Shown here one piece after another: positions 57,818-64,000 of a DNA stretch of 64,000 nt. Made by a program: the position numbers and the translations under genes. Origin of the DNA: Sanghuangporus weigelae (Eukaryota; Basidiomycota; Agaricomycetes; Hymenochaetales; Hymenochaetaceae). The notes under the pieces were generated by a model. That model was not told the DNA's origin, made no database searches, and was given only the letters and a program-made list of their open reading frames with translations. Each line of letters starts with the position of its first letter. Position 1 is the stretch's first letter. The stretch covers positions 1,302,001-1,366,000 of the forward strand of contig CP137330.1 of the NCBI GenBank assembly GCA_033182465.1, read 5' to 3'.

Positions 57818-59483
57818 ATGTCAATACCTTCCCTCAGGTCCTGCTCGAGGCTGCTTAGGCCCAAATTTCATGTTCCGAAAGCTCTCTTGACTAGAAGACA
57901 GTTCTCAAATTCCATCATGAAAGTCACAGAAAAGACGAGCAAGGTCGACGAAGAGCTCTTAGGCTCTGACACGAGCGCATACTATCCCGTCACTGCTGGT
58001 GGCATAATCAGAGGAGTAGGAGGTGAGATGTTTGAAGCTGTGAGGAAATTAGGGTGGGGTGTCAATTCAACTGTTTGGGTCGGACGAGATTGCTCTGACG
58101 AGGCGTAATATCATTCCGCACCTTGTCAATGCTTTTTCGAGCTAATGTTGCTCATACACTTCATTTCCCAGTTATCCAAAGTATGTTGCTCTCAAAATAT
58201 TGAACAAATATGCAACGCACGAACACAATGAATCATCGGGAAAGAAGACGAGCGAATTGGAGATTCTTTTGCGAACTTACGACGGCAAGGAACCTGACCA
58301 TCGTCCCCCAAAGCCTTCGTATGAAGAACAGGGTTTGGCAGGCCCTCCACATCCTGGCTGGTCGCGCGTGTCCGGATGTTTAGGTTTCTTTTCGTGCGAA
58401 AATAATCCGCAGCACTTTGTCATCGTCTTTCCGCTATATGGAGAGAATATGAAAGAATTCATGTGCGGTGAACCCAACAAGCGATTGACGGCGCCGTTGA
58501 CTAAGAAGGTCGCGAAAGACACGCTTCTTGCCCTGGACTACCTCCATAGTCACTGCGCAGTGGTTCATTGTGGTACATCACTTTACTCGATAAGAGTGTT
58601 GTTTGTGAGGCATCTAACATTTTCACGTGTTTGTTATAGACGTCAAGCCCGAAAACATCTTAGTCGACTTCGACATCGGATATAATCTAGATGATCTTTT
58701 CGAAGCTATCACGAAGAAAGAGCCGAATGCCGGACGTGATGGTCGCGCGGCTTCGTTTTGGTTCCCTCATCACAGACTCGAAGAGAGTTTTCGGGTTGTT
58801 CTGGCTGATTTCAGTCACGGTGAGTCTCCGGATGCATAAACGGCGTTTGATTGCTAGAGACTAAATCACAGCTCCTCCGCAGCTAGCTGGAACGACCTCA
58901 TTGAACGCTCGCCAGTCACTCTCGGATCTGCCGCACTCAGAGCACCGGAGCTCATCTGGGGTTTCGCCTACGGTACCCCTATCGACATCTGGGCCTTCGG
59001 ATGCACCGTACGTTGTTCGTACACATGGTCTCTTACATTCACCTCATCACTATGCAGATATTCGAGCTCTTGACAGGGAAGCCTCTATTTCGCTTCCCAG
59101 ATTCCCGATCTCCAAACGAACTCGGCGAAGAGCCAAGATACCACCTGAGTCTCATGCAAGTTTTGGCAGGGGAACCATACTTCCTCGCAGCTCGCGAGGG
59201 AACGCCTATGATTGGAAACGACTTCATTGACTCAGATGGTCAGTCTTACAGGGCCTTCAATTTTACCTAGAACCTAATGTTTTGGCCCTTCTTTGGAACA
59301 GGTTGGATCAAGTCGTCTATGGGCGGCAGTACACTGAATGAGCTGGTCTCGAAGGACGTACCAGATGATGTAGAAGATAAGGACAAATTTGAGGCATTTC
59401 TCCGAAGATGCCTCAGACTGGATCCCAGACAGCGAGCTTCTGCGTCAGAGCTGTTGAATGATCCATGGCTCGCTGACGATTGA
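57818..59483 (+). CDS. SRPK-like protein kinase, intact copy
   Basis: A Ser/Thr kinase of the SRPK-like group that is expanded in Agaricomycetes. About six exons. The N-terminus (MSIPSLRSCSRLLRPKFHVP then ALLTRRQFSNSIM) is Arg-rich with no acidic residue and ends in RQF-S, like a cleavable mitochondrial presequence. Then come the Gly loop RKLGWGVNSTVWVGR, VALKIL with the ATP-binding Lys, PHPGWSRVSGCLGF, the catalytic loop HCDVKPENIL (HCD in place of HRD, comparable to HTD in SRPKs), ADFSH in place of DFG, APELIWGFAYGTPIDIWAFG, and the C-terminal lobe with LRLDPRQRASASELLNDPW. All catalytic residues except the DFG glycine are present. The substrate is unknown; true SRPKs phosphorylate SR proteins. 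Confidence 0.87.
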
Positions 59484-59919
59484 ACAATTTTTGCTTCCAT
59501 CCTGGCATCGTGATGAAGATACCCGTGGTGTATATGCGTTCGTCGTTCACCATTTCTTGTACATATCCCGGATGGTACATTTATCCCGGGTTATCGGCTT
59601 CACGTCTCTTTATACTATACTTTTTAGTTAAATGTGCTTTGGATTCGTTCATGTTGTGCTTTGATCTCTGCTCTGCAACATTGCTCTATGCGTCGGAAGG
59701 GAGCATGTACTACTATTGCCAATACATTAACCCCTCCTAACTTGCGCCGTTGCCTGCTCTATGCGAATTGTAACTAATCACAATAACTAAGTCATGCACG
59801 ATCGATGGGTGCGGCGCAGGCAAGGCATCTCTCCATGGAAATTTCCGAGAAAGCAAAGGCGACATCTAAGTTCGCCATGCTATGACTCGGTTCAGACGAG
59901 TTCCCTTGGCAGTTGCCCT
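59484..59919. other. Intergenic, about 0.44 kb
   Basis: 3' flank of the intact kinase and promoter region of the next kinase gene. No gene seen. Confidence 0.4.
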
Positions 59920-60097
59920 ATGTTTCACTCGACGTTTGTACGCTCTCGCTCCAAGGCGGCAAGAACCTCTCACTTGCTAAGGTTATTCCCAGTCCTCAGA
60001 CCGGTCCTGCGGTTTTTGTCGACTGCGGCACGAATAAATCCAACTAAGGTGGAGGAAGAAGCATACGACCGTGACAATAAACTCGGACTCTTAAGTC
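59920..60097 (+). pseudogene. N-terminus of a third SRPK-like kinase, cut by element C
   Basis: From the ATG at 59920 the frame reads MFHSTFVRSRSKAARTSHLL then RLFPVLRPVLRFLSTAARI and KVEEEAYDRDNK. This lines up with the N-termini of the split kinase (HFPRFVSTGAAGKI, FEEQSLLEDKKND) and the intact kinase (TRRQFSNSIMK, VDEELLGSD): an Arg-rich presequence, an RF-ST/S motif, then an acidic stretch. The match stops where the LTR of element C begins (about 60098). The remainder of the gene would lie beyond the element, outside the window. The call rests on short similarity and position. Confidence 0.55.
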
Positions 60098-60386
60098 TGA
60101 GCAGGGGAGCAAACGAAGTATTCGAGCACACAGCTATTAGATTCGAGAACTAGAGAAATACATGGAAATAAGCTACATATTTATAGACTTTCTGAGTTTT
60201 AGATAACACAGGCGCGAGACAAGAATCAGAATATAATACATCATAGAGGAGTAACAGAAACATAACGGAAACATGAAATAATTAAGTCAATGATGACTGT
60301 AAGACAAACCGAAACAATACTTTTCCGAGACACGTGCCTGAAACATTTCTAGATAGATCAGGACTTCGTCGATTTGGATTCCAACA
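60098..60386 (-). repeat. 3' LTR of element C
   Basis: The inner end (60386) is fixed by TGTTGG next to the purine tract. The outer end at 60098 is my estimate from a CA dinucleotide that gives 289 bp, close to the 286 bp of element B, and from the point where kinase-like sequence stops. A TATAAATATG box lies near 60180 on the minus strand. Confidence 0.6.
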
Positions 60387-63300
60387 CTCCCCCTCAAATC
60401 GTACGTAGTCCGAGTTCGAATGCAAAATGTTTGACTTTGAAACCGGGCAAGGGTTTTGTGAGAATATCGGCTGTCATATCTTCGGTAGGACAAAAAATAA
60501 GTTTGACTTTGCCATTTTCGCAGGCCCAGCGTAGAAAGTGATAGCGAATGTCGATGTGCTTTGTTCTGGCACGGAATTGACGGTTTTGAGTAAGGTGTAT
60601 AGCTGATTTGTTGTCCGAATAGATTGTTGTAGGTTCTGGCGAAATTTCGAAGATTTGAGTGATGAGTTGTTTAAGCCAAATTGCTTCTTTCGCAGCATGG
60701 ACGGCTGCGATGTACTCGGATTCCGTGGTAGAAAGGGAAACAAGCTCCTGAGTTTTTGAATACCATGAAACGGCGCCCCCGTTAATAAAAAAAGTGTTTC
60801 CCGAAATTGCACGTCGGTCCTCCTGGACGCTCCCGTCAGCATCAGTAAATCCCTTCAGTTCTTCATAGTCCACTCCCCCATATGTCAACCAAAGGTCTTT
60901 AGTACCTTTCAAATAGGCGAATACACGCCTAACGGCTTCCCAGTGAGTCAATCCAGGTTTAATAGAAAATTTCGAGAGCAAAGTGACCGCAAAAGCAATG
61001 TCGGGTCTGGTAGCCAAAGCAGCATACATAAGCGATCCGATGCACTCCCTGTAGGGTACATTGCACATTAAACCAAGTTCTTCTGAAGTGGAGGGCGTCT
61101 GAGCAGTACTGAGTCGAATATTCGGATCCATGGGGCTGTTGACAGTTTTGAGCTGATCAAAATTAAATCTTCGGAGTATAGATTCGATATAGGAATGTTG
61201 AGAAAGACTGATGGTTCCATGAATACGATTTCGATTAATTTTGATGCCCAGTAACCAGTTTAGTTCGCCCATGTCTGAGATTTCCACGAAAGTACAAAGA
61301 CGAGTTTTGAATTCCGAAATTTGGCTGTGTCGATCAGCGGCGATCGTGAAATCATCTACGTGAATGACAATCACAATAAGATCGTCCCCATCCCTACAGT
61401 AGAAAGCTCCGAGGTCCAGGTCGCTGCATTTGAAATCGAGTTGATCGACAAGAATCCACGTGACTTTTTGGTACCATTTACGGCCGGACTGCTTTAGGCC
61501 GTAAATTGGTTTCTTCAGTACATACACCATCGTCTTCTCCGTCCCATATCCTGGAGGCGGCCTCATGTAAATTCACTCCCCATCTTCGAATTCTCCATTC
61601 AGGTAAGCACTTTTGACGTCGATTTGTTCAATTTCCATGTCAAATTGGGCGGCCATCGCGAGGATCGTTCGGACGGTAGATAGTTTCGCGACAGGTGCGT
61701 ACGTCTCAAAGAAATCGACTCCTGGTACTTGGCTGAACCCCTGTGCAACTAGTCTCGCTTTGTAGTGTACAGGCTTGCCAGATGAATCCTTCTTCACCTT
61801 GAAAACCCATTTGGAGCCGACGATGTTGGCTCCTTTAGGTGCGTGTCCCTTCTCCCACGTCTCAGCGGCTTCTAAAGCTCCCAGCTCCTCTTTTATAGCG
61901 TTCTCCCATAGGGGCCATTCTGGTAGACCCCTAGCCTCTTGAATCGTCCTCGGTTCCACTGGATCCTCAAGGTCCATCACTGCGGCAAGGGCGTATTCGT
62001 CATCGAAGTCGTCCTCCCTTTCGTTGGTCACATCCGCAGCTACTGCTGTGGCATTCGTTCGCATCGCTCTTGGAAGCTCACCACCTCCAGCCATGACCCG
62101 CCTTACATAGGCAGATGGCTTTCTGACTCGTTTTTCGCGCTGGGAGATGTCTTTTGACTGAATTGGAGACGTTTTGTCTTGGTGAGTGTCATTCGATTCA
62201 AAATTTCGCGATTTGCTTAATGTTGATGACGATTGATCATCCTCCCCCTCAAAACGACCCAATTCGGCAGATTCCGGTGAAAAATAAACACTTCTTTCGA
62301 CTGACACAGATTTCGTTTCAGGCCAGTATATCCGGGAGCCATTGGAAGTGGTATCGTAACCGAGCCAGCGACCTTCGCGAGCGCGTCTGTCTAACTTGGA
62401 CTTGGTATTGTCATGTACCCAGCATTTGGAGCCCCATTCATGAAGCCCAGATAGGTTCGGCTTCATACCAGTAAGTGCTTCATACGGGGTAATTCCGTCC
62501 AAAGTTTTTGTTGACGTTCTGTTTTTCAACCAGGTTGCGTGTTTCGCGCATTCGGCCCATAAATTCTTCGGCAGGCTACTTGCGTGTAGCATTGATCGGA
62601 CTCTTTCTCCAATGGTCCTGTTTAAACGTTCAGCAACGCCATTGTGTTCCGGAGTGTCATGCGTGGTGAGTTTCTGTTCTGTTCCTTGGGAATTCAAAAA
62701 ATCGACGAATTGTTTTCCTGTGAATTCGCCGCCTCAATCAGAATGAAAGCGTTTGATTTTGACTCCATGCTGAGTAAGACACCAGTTTGCGAAGGTTTTG
62801 TACGCATTGAAGGATTGGGATTTGGAACGGAGGATGAAAATCGCGGAGTACCGCGTCGAATCATCAGTAAAGGTAACGTAGTATTGTTTTCCGCCTATCG
62901 ACTGAACAGGTGCAGGACCCCAGAGATCAGAATGGATCTCTTCTCCGAATTTCTTCGCAAGTTTGCCAGCTCTGGACTTCGAAATTTCCTTTCGAGTGGA
63001 ACGGCCGTAAATGCAAGATTCACACGAAGCTAGCCAGGGAGAGGAGTCATCTAGTTTCACTCCTAAAATTACGCCGTCCTTCACCATTTGCGTAGCAGTG
63101 ACAGGTGAAATATGCCCTAGTCTGGCATGGAGGGTCTTTACAGACATTTTATCGTCGGTAAGTAAAGCTTTGTTTTTTTGATTCTTTATCGGCTGATGAG
63201 TAAACTTGTAGAGGCCGTTTTTTACAAGTTTTAGCAAGGCAATGCGACGTCCAGATGAATCGGAAAGTGTGCATGTCCCGTTTCCACCAGAGTAGGTGAA

Positions 63301-64000
63301 TCCAGAACGGTCAAAAGAGCCAGTAGACAAAAGCGTGTAGGGAGAATCAGGTGCGTAATGAACATTTTCTATGTTCAATCTTGTTGCGGTGTGCCCGTTT
63401 GGCATGTCGACAACGAGAGTTCCGATCCCAACAGCGTGTATCGGGTTATTGAGCGTTTCGAAGGGCTTTGGTTCGATGAGACGAAGCTCAACAAAGTCTT
63501 CTTTGTACAGTGACAAGTGTTTCGTGGCTCCAGAATCAAGGATAACCTTGCGCTCCTCAGGTTCTCCGGCAAAATCAGGTGCGTCTGATATTTTGCTCGC
63601 TAATTCAGTTACTATACTGATCTCTTGCTTTCCTCCACAGTATTTGTGTGGCTCGTCAAGCCAATCTTCGAAGCCAGGCGCACATGTAATGTGCCTGCGT
63701 AAGTCGACAGCCTCATCAGGCTCACTTTCTTGTTTCCCCCCACGATCCTGGGCAAAACATGCCCAATCCGATTCTGAATCGGAGTTTACGATTGCATTTG
63801 CAGCGTCTCTCGAGGAATCTTTTGATTCTTTCTCCTTCGGTGAGTTCCTTGATTCGATTCGTTTATTCGAACCATTCTGACGATTTCTGTCTTTGCGAGG
63901 CAAGCGGCAGTACCTTGCGATGTGGCCAGTCCTATTGCAATTGTAGCAAGTTCGTGTATCTCTGGAATGGCTTTGAACAGTAAGTGCTTCGTTTTTGACT
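60098..64000 (-). mobile_element. Ty1/copia LTR retrotransposon C, partial (runs off the right edge)
   Basis: A minus-strand copia element related to B (about two thirds or more identical in the integrase, by eye). Its 3' LTR is at about 60098-60386 and begins TGTTGGAATCC when read on its own strand, preceded by a GAGGGGGAG purine tract. Going towards the right edge come RNase H (about 60.4-60.9 kb; GFTDADGSV, YSDNKSAIHL), reverse transcriptase (about 61.0-61.9 kb; HVDDFTIAAD, KKPIYGLKQSGRKWYQK, QIDVKSAYLNG), integrase (about 62.3-63.2 kb; HARLGHIS, DLWGPAP, TPEHNGVAER), protease (about 63.5 kb; ILDSGATKHLS) and the end of gag. The 5' LTR is outside the window. It is not whole; about two breaks are visible. 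Age cannot be judged with one LTR. Confidence 0.9.

Overview
The window looks like Agaricomycete (basidiomycete) DNA. Genes are dense and cut by many 40-70 bp introns. They include families typical of mushroom-forming fungi: DUF6533/DUF6534 multi-pass membrane proteins, a TLG1-like thaumatin protein, a Zn2Cys6 regulator with a basidiomycete-type zinc cluster, tandem P450s and SRPK-like kinases. Every multi-exon model here was spliced by eye.

Left part (1-36 kb), mostly single-copy genes. In order: the C-terminal part of a Cdc20/Cdh1-type APC/C activator; a DUF6533 and a DUF6534 membrane protein; two tandem Pmp3-type proteolipid genes sharing intron positions; a tRNA-His(GTG) on the minus strand; three tandem same-strand P450 paralogs; a secreted protein built from two tandem copies of one domain; a minus-strand DUF6533 gene; a minus-strand Zn2Cys6 factor; a minus-strand UbiA-superfamily prenyltransferase or cyclase; a thaumatin-like protein; and a minus-strand Dsk2/ubiquilin. 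The P450s, the Zn2Cys6 factor and the UbiA enzyme lie within about 20 kb and could form a loose terpenoid-type cluster, but other genes lie between them.

Right part (36-64 kb), a rearranged and transposon-rich island around SRPK-like kinase genes. One kinase (57818-59483) looks intact. A second (minus strand, 46809-53176) is split by a young Ty1/copia element (B, 48303-52987; 5-bp target duplication, nearly identical LTRs). A third is represented only by its N-terminus (59920-60097), which abuts the LTR of a related copia element (C) that runs off the right edge. Two decayed kinase copies lie in a pair of paralogous segments (about 36140-38090 and 54690-56360). All three readable kinase N-termini resemble mitochondrial presequences.

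A different, AT-rich copia element (A, 38554-46750) sits just downstream of the split kinase. Its 3' LTR holds two further insertions: a 501-bp MITE-like element at the LTR TATA box, and a 1785-bp GC-rich repeat-filled insert with TG...CA ends. Elements A and B share a primer-binding site that matches the anticodon arm of initiator tRNA-Met, as in Drosophila copia.
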